A model generated the notes under the pieces. It was not told the DNA's origin and did no database searches. It worked only from the letters and a program-made list of their open reading frames with translations. Below are positions 8,133-15,407 of a stretch of DNA of 18,530 nt, piece by piece. This stretch comes from Nostoc sp. GT001 (GTDB taxonomy: Bacteria; Cyanobacteriota; Cyanobacteriia; Cyanobacteriales; Nostocaceae). A program made the translations under genes and the position numbers. The stretch is taken from the NCBI RefSeq assembly GCF_030382115.1, contig NZ_JAUDRJ010000003.1:2883294-2901823 (forward strand). The letters are read 5' to 3'. Every line of letters starts with the position of its first letter. The first letter of the stretch is position 1.

Positions 8133-8825
8133 GTGATTGAATTAAATCAGTATAAGGCTTTAACTTTCGATTGTTACGGAACCCTAATTGATTGGGAAAA
8201 TGGCATCTTAGGGGTGCTAAAGCCACTTTTGCTGGCACACAATACTAATTTAGATAACGATCAAATTCTTGATATTTTTGCTGAATTTGAAGCAGAACTG
8301 GAAAAAGGAGAATATATCAAATATCGAGAAGTTTTGAAAAAAGTAGTTCAGAAATTTGGTGGAAGATTTGGTTTTGAGCCAACTGCTGACGACCTAAATT
8401 CACTTGCCAATTCGATTCAGTATTGGCTGCCTTTCCCCGATACAGTTGAGGCACTTAGAACTTTAAAGCAAAAGTTTAAGCTGATAATTATCTCAAATGT
8501 AGATGACGATCTCTTTGCTTTCTCGGCAAAGCACTTGGAGGTGGAATTTGACGAGATAATCACAGCAGAACAGGCAAAAAGCTACAAACCCTCCTTCAAC
8601 AACTTCAGACTGGCTATTGAGAGAATTGATTTGCCGTTAGAGCAGATATTACACGTTGCCGCTAGTGTATATCATGATATCGTGACAGCCAAATCTCTGG
8701 GATTATCAACAGTCTGGGTAAATCGTCGAGCAGAGCAAGGGGTTAGTGCGAACTTGCCAGCAGTCACTCAACCTGATTTAGAAATGCCTGATTTGAAGAC
8801 TCTCGCGGCTTTAAGTTCACAGTAA
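8133..8825 (+). CDS. HAD-superfamily hydrolase, haloacid dehalogenase type II-like
   Basis: 230-aa soluble HAD hydrolase. Motif I is FDCYGTL with nucleophile Asp13, motif II is ISNVDDD with Ser121, motif III is Lys152 in SYKPS, and motif IV is YHDI with Asp182. All four catalytic positions are present, and the helical cap sits between motifs I and II (about 20-100). The start is placed at GTG 8133, because GGAG at 8120-8123 gives a well-spaced ribosome site; a TTG at 8118 would add five residues but has no such site. Family members dehalogenate 2-haloacids or hydrolyse small phosphate esters, and the substrate cannot be decided here. The gene stands alone, and its leader carries a terminator-like hairpin, which hints at attenuation. 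Confidence 0.85.
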   Translation: MIELNQYKALTFDCYGTLIDWENGILGVLKPLLLAHNTNLDNDQILDIFAEFEAELEKGEYIKYREVLKKVVQKFGGRFGFEPTADDLNSLANSIQYWLPFPDTVEALRTLKQKFKLIIISNVDDDLFAFSAKHLEVEFDEIITAEQAKSYKPSFNNFRLAIERIDLPLEQILHVAASVYHDIVTAKSLGLSTVWVNRRAEQGVSANLPAVTQPDLEMPDLKTLAALSSQ

Positions 8826-8994
8826 TTTGCTGATTTGAATTTAACCACGAGAGCAACAAAAAGGAGATCGTATTTAGATAGAGAGATGCCAAAGAAAGAA
8901 TTTGTTGTTAAAAAACTAAACAGGGATTGCAACATAGATTGATTCTGTCTTACTCTAGAAAAAATACTACGTCAGTTTAATTTTCTTAAACTTT

Positions 8995-9021
8995 GAAAAC
9001 CACAGCATATAACTGGTTTTC
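8995..9021. other. Perfect inverted repeat between HAD gene and next gene
   Basis: GAAAACCA (8995-9002) and TGGTTTTC (9014-9021) are exact inverted copies around an 11-base AT-rich spacer. The right arm is followed by a broken pyrimidine run. It could terminate the HAD transcript weakly or be an operator or leader hairpin for the gene starting at 9081. The rest of 8826-9080 holds no convincing gene. Confidence 0.35.
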
Positions 9022-9080
9022 CTTTCCTGTGCGCCCTGCCGATAACCTTGTTCAATAAAACACTTTGATAGCCTAAAACG

Positions 9081-9950
9081 ATGAAAGCATCTGCTAATTT
9101 TGACTTTGAAGACGAGAAATTCAATGCACCGCCTTCTCAAGTCCTTCCCTGGTGTCAGATGATTAATCCTCGGTATGGCACAGATGGTATACAATCTCAC
9201 GGTTTGGCGATTAAGCTGGATAATGCCAATGCTGTCGGCTTTGTGCCAGATGATAATTGGCAGCAAGTTGAGCATGAATTTAGCTCTGGAGTAGAAACAG
9301 TCTTTATTAGCGCTACTCCACGCTTGGTTATAGTGCGTCGGGGGCCATTGTCTGTTAAAGACCGGGAAAGTGGTCTAAAACTGGGTACGCTCAAAGATAA
9401 TTATGATGCTTTTTTAGCCGACAAACTTAAATTTAAAACCTTTACTCGCTATCTAATTTTTATAGTGGGTGAGAATAAAAAGTTTTTACATGAATCACCA
9501 CTACAACTAACTCTCAATGGTGCAGCCGGAGCCAGTTTCAGCAAAACCTACTGCGAATATCAACAAGGCAGAGTAGTAAGTGGATTCGTTGCTGAACTAG
9601 AAAAAGCTTACGCTATCTACCGCAAGCAACCTTTGACATCGAAAGGGCCTTTGTTCCACGCTCATGGGATTTTTTGTCCCATCATTGAGTGTGAAGAAAG
9701 AGGAATTGAACCAAATACAGTTTTGGTAGCTTCAACTGTGGACTATAAACATCCCACTGTAGGGACTTTAACGCAATATTTAATTGCTTCCGATGCTCTT
9801 GAGTCTGCAATGATTTGTAAGACTTTTGAAGAACATAAAGATTTTGGCAAGGAACCTGTCAAATCAGAAACGCCCAAATTGGCAATGGCAGGAGTTTCCA
9901 ACTCTTACGTTTATGCTGATGAAGATGATTTTGCTTATCCGCCGTATTAA
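9081..9950 (+). CDS. Conserved cyanobacterial protein of unknown function (DUF5895-like)
   Basis: 289-aa soluble protein with no signal peptide, membrane segment or catalytic motif that I can name. It begins with an acidic stretch (FDFEDEKF) followed by QVLPWCQMINPRYGTDG, and ends with an acidic/aromatic tail (YADEDDFAYPPY). Middle landmarks are FVPDDNWQ (54-61), LKFKTFTRYLIF, LNGAAGASFSK and HAHGIFCPIIECEERG (residues about 193-208, with two Cys). I recognise the overall sequence as a cyanobacteria-restricted family that I recall as DUF5895, often found on plasmids or in accessory regions; this is from memory. No Shine-Dalgarno is visible before the ATG. The gene is convergent with mltA, 85 bp away. 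Confidence 0.8.
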   Translation: MKASANFDFEDEKFNAPPSQVLPWCQMINPRYGTDGIQSHGLAIKLDNANAVGFVPDDNWQQVEHEFSSGVETVFISATPRLVIVRRGPLSVKDRESGLKLGTLKDNYDAFLADKLKFKTFTRYLIFIVGENKKFLHESPLQLTLNGAAGASFSKTYCEYQQGRVVSGFVAELEKAYAIYRKQPLTSKGPLFHAHGIFCPIIECEERGIEPNTVLVASTVDYKHPTVGTLTQYLIASDALESAMICKTFEEHKDFGKEPVKSETPKLAMAGVSNSYVYADEDDFAYPPY

Positions 9951-9953
9951 GTA

Positions 9954-10034
9954 GAGTGAGGAGTGAGGAGTGATGAGTTTTGAATTAATAACTCCTAACT
10001 CCTAACTCCTAACTCCTAACTTCTAACTTCTAAC
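9954..10034. repeat. Heptamer tandem repeats forming a terminator-like inverted structure
   Basis: GAGTGAG repeats at 9954-9973 are followed by four ACTCCTA units (9991-10018) and two ACTTCTA units (10019-10032). The two arrays are largely complementary (GGAGT against ACTCC), so a transcript from either side can fold into a hairpin. It fills the gap between two convergent genes, which suits a bidirectional terminator. Short tandem heptamers of this kind are typical of heterocystous cyanobacteria. Confidence 0.65.
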
Positions 10035-10035
10035 T

Positions 10036-11298
10036 TTATTCTTTGAGCAGCAAATAATATAATGAACCATTACCGCCTGTGACACCAGCGCGATCGCCCG
10101 CTAGTTTACCAGACCCCATAAAATAATCCACCCGGCCTGGCCCTTTGATAGCACTTCCTGTATCCTGGTCAAGCACAAAGCGGCTGACAGTACGCCTCTC
10201 TAGTTTGCCACCACTGGCAGGATAGGGAAATGAGTTGTAAATCAGGGCTAACGCTCCCGGTGGCATGAGAGATTTATCTGTAGCAATGGAACGTTCCGCT
10301 GTTACTGGCACATGAATACTACCAGTAGCAGGTCTACCGCTTGTTTCTTGGAAGAAAATAAATCGTTCCCAGCGGGGCAGATAATTGTTCAACTCCTGGG
10401 GCTTTTGTCGGAAATAACTAATTAGACGTGGCATTGTTAATCCTTCCAGGGGAAGTTTGCCATCTTTGGCTAGTTCTTTGCCGATACTAGTCCAAGGGTA
10501 ATCAGTTCCACCGGCATAGCCAATTGATGTTTTCTTGCCATTAGTTAATTTAATTTGGGCAGAACCTTGGATATGTACCATGTATGCGTCTAAGCGATCG
10601 CGAAACCAAAGCAGTTCTAAACCGCGTAACTTGCTCTTATTCCCTTGTAAACCATCCTTTCCTTCCAAATCAATTCGTTTTGGATGGGGTTTCGGCCATT
10701 GGCTGAAATCAGGTGGTAGCCGATAAAGGGGATACTTATATGTTGCAGTCCTGACACGGCTAGCGGTGTAAACAGGTTCGTAGTAAGCAGTGAACTTAAC
10801 AGTACCCTTGCCATCATTGCCCACGGACTGGTAAAAGACAAACTCACGGCGGACAGCGGCTTGTAATTGCGCTGGTGACTTAGAACTGACAACCAGTTGG
10901 CGGAAACGTAGTAAACTCCGGCGGACGCGATCAAGAGTGATTTCCTTGATAGGATAATTTTGATATGCTGCGATCGCTTCTTTCTTTGCTAAGTAAACCA
11001 AACTGTTATCAATGGAAGCCAACAGCGCTTTGCGATCGCCTATTTTACCTCTTTGACTCCAAATTTGCTCATCCCAACCCAAGCAAGTCGGCCGGACTGT
11101 ACAATCGCTTCCGATGGTGATTGGTTTTAGCGGTGGCGTGATCTCAGGAGTGATCGGTATTGGTATAGGTGGAAGATCGGGAGTAGTCGGTAGTGGCAGC
11201 GGCAGTAAGTTAGGAACCTGAGCAACAGCCGACCAGAGAGGGTTTACGAGGGCAATTCCTAGACTCAAGGAAAGCAAAGTAAGGGTTTTTCTCATCAT
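10036..11298 (-). CDS. mltA: Membrane-bound lytic murein transglycosylase A (MltA family)
   Basis: 420-aa lytic transglycosylase that cleaves the glycan strand of peptidoglycan with 1,6-anhydro ring formation. There is an N-terminal signal peptide with a likely cut at SAVA-Q (about 26/27) and no lipobox Cys, so it is probably periplasmic rather than a lipoprotein. A proline-rich linker (31-58) follows. The MltA domain is recognised by KFTAYYEP (168-175) and YMVHIQGSA (239-247), and the C-terminal 3D domain by LDQDTGSAIKG (376-386) and DYFMGSG (391-397). Asp391 matches the catalytic Asp of E. coli MltA. Two ATG codons lie in tandem at the start, the first abutting the stop codon of the small upstream gene, so translation is probably coupled. 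An inverted repeat (GTTGAA-AGA-TTCAAC) lies directly before the start. Confidence 0.9.
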   Translation of the reverse strand: MMRKTLTLLSLSLGIALVNPLWSAVAQVPNLLPLPLPTTPDLPPIPIPITPEITPPLKPITIGSDCTVRPTCLGWDEQIWSQRGKIGDRKALLASIDNSLVYLAKKEAIAAYQNYPIKEITLDRVRRSLLRFRQLVVSSKSPAQLQAAVRREFVFYQSVGNDGKGTVKFTAYYEPVYTASRVRTATYKYPLYRLPPDFSQWPKPHPKRIDLEGKDGLQGNKSKLRGLELLWFRDRLDAYMVHIQGSAQIKLTNGKKTSIGYAGGTDYPWTSIGKELAKDGKLPLEGLTMPRLISYFRQKPQELNNYLPRWERFIFFQETSGRPATGSIHVPVTAERSIATDKSLMPPGALALIYNSFPYPASGGKLERRTVSRFVLDQDTGSAIKGPGRVDYFMGSGKLAGDRAGVTGGNGSLYYLLLKE

Positions 11299-11553
11299 TT
11301 AGTTGAATCTTTCAACACTGGAACTAAAAATCGGTTCTACCCGGATTGCCACAATCCGAGAAGGGCGTACTACCATATATTCCCCTTGAATATTTTTGAT
11401 CGGCACGCTAATAAAGTCATTAGAAGCAGATTTTGGCACAAGTTCGCCGCTATACCATTTCTGAAACTCTTGAATAGTAGGAAAACGTACTTCTTCTCGG
11501 TGGCCGCTTTCCAGTAGGATGTATACGGCATATTCATTTGCAGTTCTAGCCAT
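11299..11553 (-). CDS. Small conserved hypothetical protein upstream of mltA
   Basis: 84-aa protein with no signal peptide, membrane segment or Cys. The sequence is compact and looks folded: YAVYILLESGH (8-18), FPTIQEFQKWYSG (24-36) and a beta-rich end MVVRPSRIVAIRVEP. I cannot assign a domain. Its stop codon touches the mltA start with no spacer, which implies translational coupling and a shared job, possibly in cell-wall turnover. There is no Shine-Dalgarno; instead GTTGAAT-N12-ATTCAAC lies three bases before the ATG, the same arrangement as before mltA. Confidence 0.7.
   Translation of the reverse strand: MARTANEYAVYILLESGHREEVRFPTIQEFQKWYSGELVPKSASNDFISVPIKNIQGEYMVVRPSRIVAIRVEPIFSSSVERFN
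11302..11316 (-). promoter_or_regulatory. Inverted repeat immediately before the mltA start
   Basis: On the sense strand GTTGAA-AGA-TTCAAC is followed by TAA and then ATG. It overlaps the last codons of the small gene and covers the place of a ribosome site. The nine bases GATTCAACT are shared with the start region of the upstream gene. Confidence 0.45.
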
Positions 11554-11556
11554 AAA

Positions 11557-11582
11557 GTTGAATCATTTAAAAAACATTCAAC
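11557..11582 (-). promoter_or_regulatory. Inverted repeat immediately before the 84-aa gene
   Basis: On the sense strand GTTGAAT, 12 bases and ATTCAAC are followed by TTT and ATG. It matches the inverted repeat before mltA in sequence and in the three-base distance to the start codon, suggesting a shared translational or transcriptional control site. Confidence 0.45.
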
Positions 11583-11767
11583 CCATTGTTAACCACGTAA
11601 CCCCCGAATGAAAAGGGTAAGCATACGGGAGCAGAGGATTTGGAGGGCATCCTTGATGGGTTAAGGTCATAAACAATTTGTCAATAAGTAATAGTGCTTA
11701 AAATTTGGCCAAGGTATATTCAAGAAGCAGATGCAGCTAAACGCCGAATTGTGTAGATAAAGCTGAG

Positions 11768-11893
11768 ATGGATTTAATTTTTCAAGCTGAAAATCTGACA
11801 GTGAACTTTTCAGCCTCCAAAAAGTACAATCTAGATGCACGAAAGCTTCTTGCTATTGTTAGGTGTTATGGTAATGAACTCAAAGAAACATAG
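11768..11893 (+). CDS. Possible 41-aa peptide, unassigned
   Basis: ATG to TAG frame starting MDLIFQAENLTVNF and ending YGNELKET. Codon choice looks plausible for this genome, but there is only a short GAG just before the ATG as ribosome site and no recognisable homology. It could be a real small gene, the start of a decayed gene or chance. It is antisense to nothing known and points toward the 3' end of the second STAND gene. Confidence 0.15.
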   Translation: MDLIFQAENLTVNFSASKKYNLDARKLLAIVRCYGNELKET

Positions 11894-11920
11894 TCTTAGA
11901 CAAAAGTTCCCCTGGCAGTT

Positions 11921-13345
11921 TTAGCTTGCTACCTGACGTTGATGTTCTCGATCCAAAAATGCACTCGGCTGAAATTTGGCGATCTTCTCGTCAAGAATAA
12001 AAGATTTGATATATTCAATAATCATCGTTTTGAGAGAGAACAGACCTGATTTGGCATCAATCCACGATCGCGCTTGCAGTAGTTCCAAGTTTTCCAAGAG
12101 TTCTTGGGATGAAACAGAGGATGGCATCTTTGTTCGTAGCTGTGAAAAAGAAATGGGTTGACGATTGATTGCCATGCATTGAATCGTTGCTTTAGCTGCA
12201 TCCGAGAGGCGTTCAAATTCTTGGTCTAAACTGTTAAGAATTGTACCAAAAACTGTAACTTTTTGTTTTAAAAATTCAGTGATGCTGCCATCAAATAACT
12301 GTTGAATCGTTGTCGCAATGCAGTTTAGCACATAGGGATTCCCTGCATAGGATTCGATTAATCGATTCCAGTTCTCTGGTGTTCCTCTAAAGATTCCTTT
12401 TGTTTTGAAAAGTTCTTGTATGTCTGTAACCTGTAATCCTTGGAGACAGAACACTCGCACAGGTCGTGTCTTTCCTTCAAGCGAGGCAATCTCATGGAAT
12501 TGGACACGACTTGTCAAGATTAAACAACTTTGATGGGTAACTTCTCCCACTTTCCTAAACAACTCGCAGTACTCCCCGATGGTTGTGTTCTGAAGCCAGA
12601 TACAGTCTCGACAGGCGATCTTTGGGGCGGCACATTCTTGGATAACTCTGTCAGCACCGTCTAAAACCAGTAAACAACGATGACGTTGCAAATAATGAAT
12701 CAACTGTGAAATTTTGTGATTGAATGGTTTTGGCAAATCGGTTTCTTTTCCATTGGATAGGACTGCAATCAGGTCTGTTAGGAGATCGTTAACTGGAAGA
12801 TTAGGGAGGAGCGATCGCCAAATCACGAACTCAAAACGATCCTGAAGTTGTTGAGCTAGTTTCACGGATACCCAGGTTTTGCCGATCCCACTCATGCCCA
12901 ATATCGTAATCAGACGACAGGGTATTGGCTCATTTGTAGGAGATTCAGCTACAATCCAGTGTTTCAGGGTTGCCACTTCTTCCGTGCGTCCGCAAAAAAG
13001 GGATACATCTGGTGCTTCTCCCCAATCAATTTGATTTTGAATTTTTGTGTAGTTTTGCTGTAGGTTGATATCCTGATTGGAAAACTGATAGTCATGAGGT
13101 TCTAGTTGTAGGTTGAATGCTTGAAAACAGTACTTTAGAGTTTGCCGATCTACCCCTATTTCACAGGCAAATACCTTTGTCACTGTATCGGAGTCTAACC
13201 CCATGCGAAAGCCTAAGACTTCACGACTATAATGTTTATCGAAATTGTCATAATGTTCTGATTTAGATTTTGCATCTTGGAGTTTCTGCAATCCTTGGGG
13301 CGTTAGGATTACACCACGTCTACGGCTCCTGTGTTGTGATTTCAT
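11921..13345 (-). CDS. Short HTH / NB-ARC (STAND) ATPase without sensor repeats
   Basis: 474-aa relative of the WD40-bearing STAND protein at 256-3795. The opening RRRGVILTPQGLQKLQDAK parallels RRKRGVALTTKGLQKIKEAK there, and both have the helix-turn-helix (about 38-80) ending in FNL. NB-ARC motifs: Walker A GMSGIGKT (150-157), Walker B LLVLDGAD (225-232), sensor LTSR (277-280) and GNPYVL (335-340). The protein stops about 40 residues after the winged-helix region, where the relative continues into pentapeptide and WD40 repeats. After Walker B it has a Cys-containing segment (Cys238, 245, 248, 260) absent from the relative. Start ATG 13345 has a GAGG ribosome site about eight bases upstream, within a 13-bp palindrome. 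It may be an adaptor or regulator, or a truncated duplicate; the intact frame and motifs favour a functional protein. Confidence 0.85.
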   Translation of the reverse strand: MKSQHRSRRRGVILTPQGLQKLQDAKSKSEHYDNFDKHYSREVLGFRMGLDSDTVTKVFACEIGVDRQTLKYCFQAFNLQLEPHDYQFSNQDINLQQNYTKIQNQIDWGEAPDVSLFCGRTEEVATLKHWIVAESPTNEPIPCRLITILGMSGIGKTWVSVKLAQQLQDRFEFVIWRSLLPNLPVNDLLTDLIAVLSNGKETDLPKPFNHKISQLIHYLQRHRCLLVLDGADRVIQECAAPKIACRDCIWLQNTTIGEYCELFRKVGEVTHQSCLILTSRVQFHEIASLEGKTRPVRVFCLQGLQVTDIQELFKTKGIFRGTPENWNRLIESYAGNPYVLNCIATTIQQLFDGSITEFLKQKVTVFGTILNSLDQEFERLSDAAKATIQCMAINRQPISFSQLRTKMPSSVSSQELLENLELLQARSWIDAKSGLFSLKTMIIEYIKSFILDEKIAKFQPSAFLDREHQRQVAS

Positions 13346-13349
13346 TGGG

Positions 13350-13362
13350 AACCTCAGAGGTT
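13350..13362 (-). promoter_or_regulatory. Palindrome over the ribosome site of the short STAND gene
   Basis: AACCTC-A-GAGGTT is a perfect 13-bp inverted repeat. On the sense strand its GAGG arm is the Shine-Dalgarno sequence for the ATG at 13345. It could be an operator, possibly for the gene's own HTH, or a small hairpin hiding the ribosome site. Confidence 0.4.
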
Positions 13363-14022
13363 ATAAATGTTTTTTTATGGTTTGGCATGACCGTCTGTAG
13401 CACATCTTTAAGATGTAGCAGCAAACAGAAGATAACTGGCACAATTCAGCAGTAAATAACTTAAGCTGCGAAAGCTACAAAGCTATCTACAGCTCAATCA
13501 AACCTTGATTGTAAAAGCTGAACTCATTTAAAAGATTTGTTAAATAATTATCCTAGGGAACACAGATGCGATGCACTATTGCAAATCTAAATCAGGTAAA
13601 AGTTAAAAGAAAAGATTGAATGAAGCCAATTTATCCAGCTAAATTTATGTTACTTGCTTTCTTCTTGCACCGACATTAAGTAATTTTACGGTTGGTTATT
13701 AAAACCGCGATCGCGAATTGCTGAGTTTTATAGTAGTTGCAAGGTTCTGGCTGCTTGAAACCAGAGTGAAATATTGTCAAATTCCCAGACGCGATCGCCT
13801 TTCTCTTCAGTTCTATAGAGCGATCGCTGATATCGAAACTTAACTGCTGCGATTGATATTGAAGCGTTTCGACAGAACACAGAAAATATTTTAGCTGTTG
13901 TGAAGGCGATCAAAATTTGGGGAGGGGCGGTTAAAAAATTCTTATATCTGCAACCCCTATCCACAAATTCCCTGGAAAGTGATCGCTATTCTTATGTTCG
14001 CTATAACTTCAATTATATTTTT

Positions 14023-14050
14023 TTGACAAACTAATATTAAGTTTTGTAAC
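14023..14050 (+). promoter_or_regulatory. Candidate promoter upstream of the RTX gene
   Basis: A perfect TTGACA (14023-14028) is followed after 16 bases by TGTAAC (14045-14050), four of six to TATAAT. If used, it would give a leader of about 490 bases before the RTX start codon. Weak call because of the distance. Confidence 0.3.
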
Positions 14051-14540
14051 TATCGATGCTGAAATTAAGATAGTTTTGCCGAACTTAAGGAAGAAGAGAG
14101 AGTGGGGAATTAAGTTTGGCAGTGGCTGAAATAATTCTTGTGTCTAGCTTAGGAAAATCAAATTTAAGAAGTCTTTAAGTTTGTTCTTAAGTTCGTCAAC
14201 TTCGGTTGAGTTAAATGGGGAAAAAGGACAGACTCAATCTATAAACGTTTTTTGGGTATCAACGAATAATTCAATCAACAGGATAGCAAGTTGTCTTGAA
14301 GTTATATCACTCAATTGAGATCGGGTTACGTCCAAGGGTTCTAGTTTTAAGATGAGTGAACTCGAATGAGCGGCATAGCTAGAGAAACTTTAATTTTTCC
14401 GCAGGATGAAATACTTGTTGTCCAATAAATTGGAAAGATATCCAACGTTTTAGGGCAGAGGAAATTGGCTGTTATGCATAAGCAATAACCGCTGACTGAA
14501 CACTAGTTTACTAAATAACCAATCAAAAACACAAATTCTC

Positions 14541-14546
14541 AGGAGA
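14541..14546 (+). promoter_or_regulatory. Strong ribosome binding site of the RTX gene
   Basis: AGGAGA lies seven bases before ATG 14554 and fixes this start. It is the clearest Shine-Dalgarno in the window, which suggests a well-translated product. Confidence 0.75.
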
Positions 14547-14553
14547 AACTCAA

Positions 14554-14982
14554 ATGTCTTATATCTATGGTACTGCTGGAAACGATGTATTGTATGGTGG
14601 CTATGAGGCTGACAACCTTTATGGTTCTAGTGGCGATGATGTCCTCTATGGTGGAGACGGCAACGACCGCCTTGACGGCTATGGAATCAGTGGCGTAGAA
14701 TACGACACTCTGGTTGGCGGTTCTGGTTCTGATACTTTCGTTCTTGGCGGTTCTTGGGGTGTTTCTTACCAAGATTTTGGTTACGCTACCATTACTGACT
14801 GGAACCCCTATGCTGATTACATTGCAACTATTGGGAACTCTAGTCAATACTCTCTCGGTTATTCAAATTGGAGTGGCAGTTCGTTGCTTCTAGACACAGA
14901 AATTTACTATGGCAGTGAGTTGATTGCTATCGTTCAAGACACCACCAATGTCAGTCTATCCAGAGACTTCACCTTTACCTAG
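14554..14982 (+). CDS. Small RTX (hemolysin-type) calcium-binding protein
   Basis: 142-aa secreted-type protein. Glycine/aspartate nonapeptides run from residue 6: GTAGNDVLY, GGYEADNLY, GSSGDDVLY, GGDGNDRLD, and after a break GGSGSDTFV (55-63). These bind Ca2+ and fold as a parallel beta roll outside the cell. ITDWNPYADYI (80-90) resembles the segment that often follows RTX arrays. There is no N-terminal signal peptide, so type I secretion through a C-terminal signal (end SLSRDFTFT) is expected. No enzymatic domain is present, so it may be a structural or matrix protein, or a small stand-alone RTX module. It has a strong ribosome site, but no transporter genes are nearby. Its leader appears long. 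Confidence 0.88.
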   Translation: MSYIYGTAGNDVLYGGYEADNLYGSSGDDVLYGGDGNDRLDGYGISGVEYDTLVGGSGSDTFVLGGSWGVSYQDFGYATITDWNPYADYIATIGNSSQYSLGYSNWSGSSLLLDTEIYYGSELIAIVQDTTNVSLSRDFTFT

Positions 14983-15185
14983 TCAGCACTTTGTTCGTCA
15001 AGATTGCATTCGCGCTTAAAAGTTTGCGATTGCGCGCAGCACCCGTAAGTAATACGATGATCGCATTCCTGGAGATGAGCAAAGTTGTTAGCAACACAAG
15101 CTAGTTTGCCACAGCGCTTAAAAGGGTCTCTTGACATCTGGGCTGAGGCTTTAACTTGACACCAATGACATCTTGTCCGCCCCAC
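14979..15185 (-). CDS. Possible small Cys-rich protein, unassigned
   Basis: GTG-started frame of 68 residues with eight Cys, including RCHWCQ (6-9), RCGKLACV, ECDHR and GCCAQ, an arrangement that could bind metal. There is no ribosome site, it overlaps the last bases of the RTX gene on the other strand, and another minus-strand frame here is also partly open. It may be decayed coding DNA. I do not recognise a family. Confidence 0.15.
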   Translation of the reverse strand: MGRTRCHWCQVKASAQMSRDPFKRCGKLACVANNFAHLQECDHRITYGCCAQSQTFKRECNLDEQSAD

Positions 15186-15275
15186 AAGATATTGAGAAAA
15201 TTTTCATCTGCAAATTAGATGTGTTTTAGCTTACACCTTGGCGTAAATCCCACTACCACGTTTAACGGCAAGCAA

Positions 15276-15320
15276 GCTTCTGCCACAAGGTACGCAAAAT
15301 TAGTACTGTGTGACAGAAGC
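15276..15320. other. Long imperfect hairpin, 18-bp arms
   Basis: Arm 15276-15293 (GCTTCTGCCACAAGGTAC) pairs with arm 15303-15320 (GTACTGTGTGACAGAAGC) around a nine-base loop: fifteen Watson-Crick pairs, one G-T pair and two mismatches. No T-run follows, so it is not a simple terminator. It could be part of a structured RNA, a mobile-element end or a protein site. Confidence 0.5.
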
Positions 15321-15365
15321 GACTAAGCATCATAGATGCCAGACGCAGTTACATTAATGTTACAA

Positions 15366-15407
15366 GGATGTTTAGCAACCCCAACTATACGGGGTTTACT
15401 CACATCC
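15366..15407. other. Two-tier symmetric hairpin
   Basis: GGATGT (15366-15371) and ACATCC (15402-15407) pair outside. AACCCC (15377-15382) and GGGGTT (15391-15396) pair inside, with matched five-base internal loops and an eight-base apical loop. The symmetry suggests a selected RNA or DNA fold. It lies 115 bp past the clpB stop, without a T-run on either strand. Confidence 0.5.

Larger units (their letters stand above)
11554..11920. other. Intergenic region between the mltA unit and the second STAND gene
   Basis: 367 bp. The inverted repeat at 11557-11582 lies at one end. The rest is AT-rich with no clear promoter or terminator. One short plus-strand frame, listed separately, is the only coding-like stretch. 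Confidence 0.5.
13363..14553. other. Long gap upstream of the RTX gene, no convincing gene
   Basis: About 1.2 kb, AT-rich, with three HIP1 octamers clustered between 13709 and 13830. A minus-strand frame at 13728-13964 and a plus-strand frame at 13831-14034 lack ribosome sites and recognisable content. A promoter-like pair occurs near 14023. The last 500 bases probably form a long leader and control region for the RTX gene. Confidence 0.5.

Noticed and set aside
8886..8942. 18-codon frame MPKKEFVVKKLNRD after an AGGAG
   Set aside because: The start vaguely recalls transposase N-termini, but it stops at once and no further remnant was found, so a mobile-element call is not supported.
9954..10034. 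CRISPR array
   Set aside because: The units are seven bases with no spacers; this is a tandem heptamer repeat.
13728..13964. Minus-strand frame of 78 aa
   Set aside because: It has no ribosome site and no recognisable motif, and it spans two HIP1 octamers, which often keep frames open by chance.
13831..14034. Plus-strand open frame of 67 codons after a TGA
   Set aside because: No ATG; only an internal GTG at 13900 without a ribosome site. It may be decayed coding DNA, but nothing identifies it.
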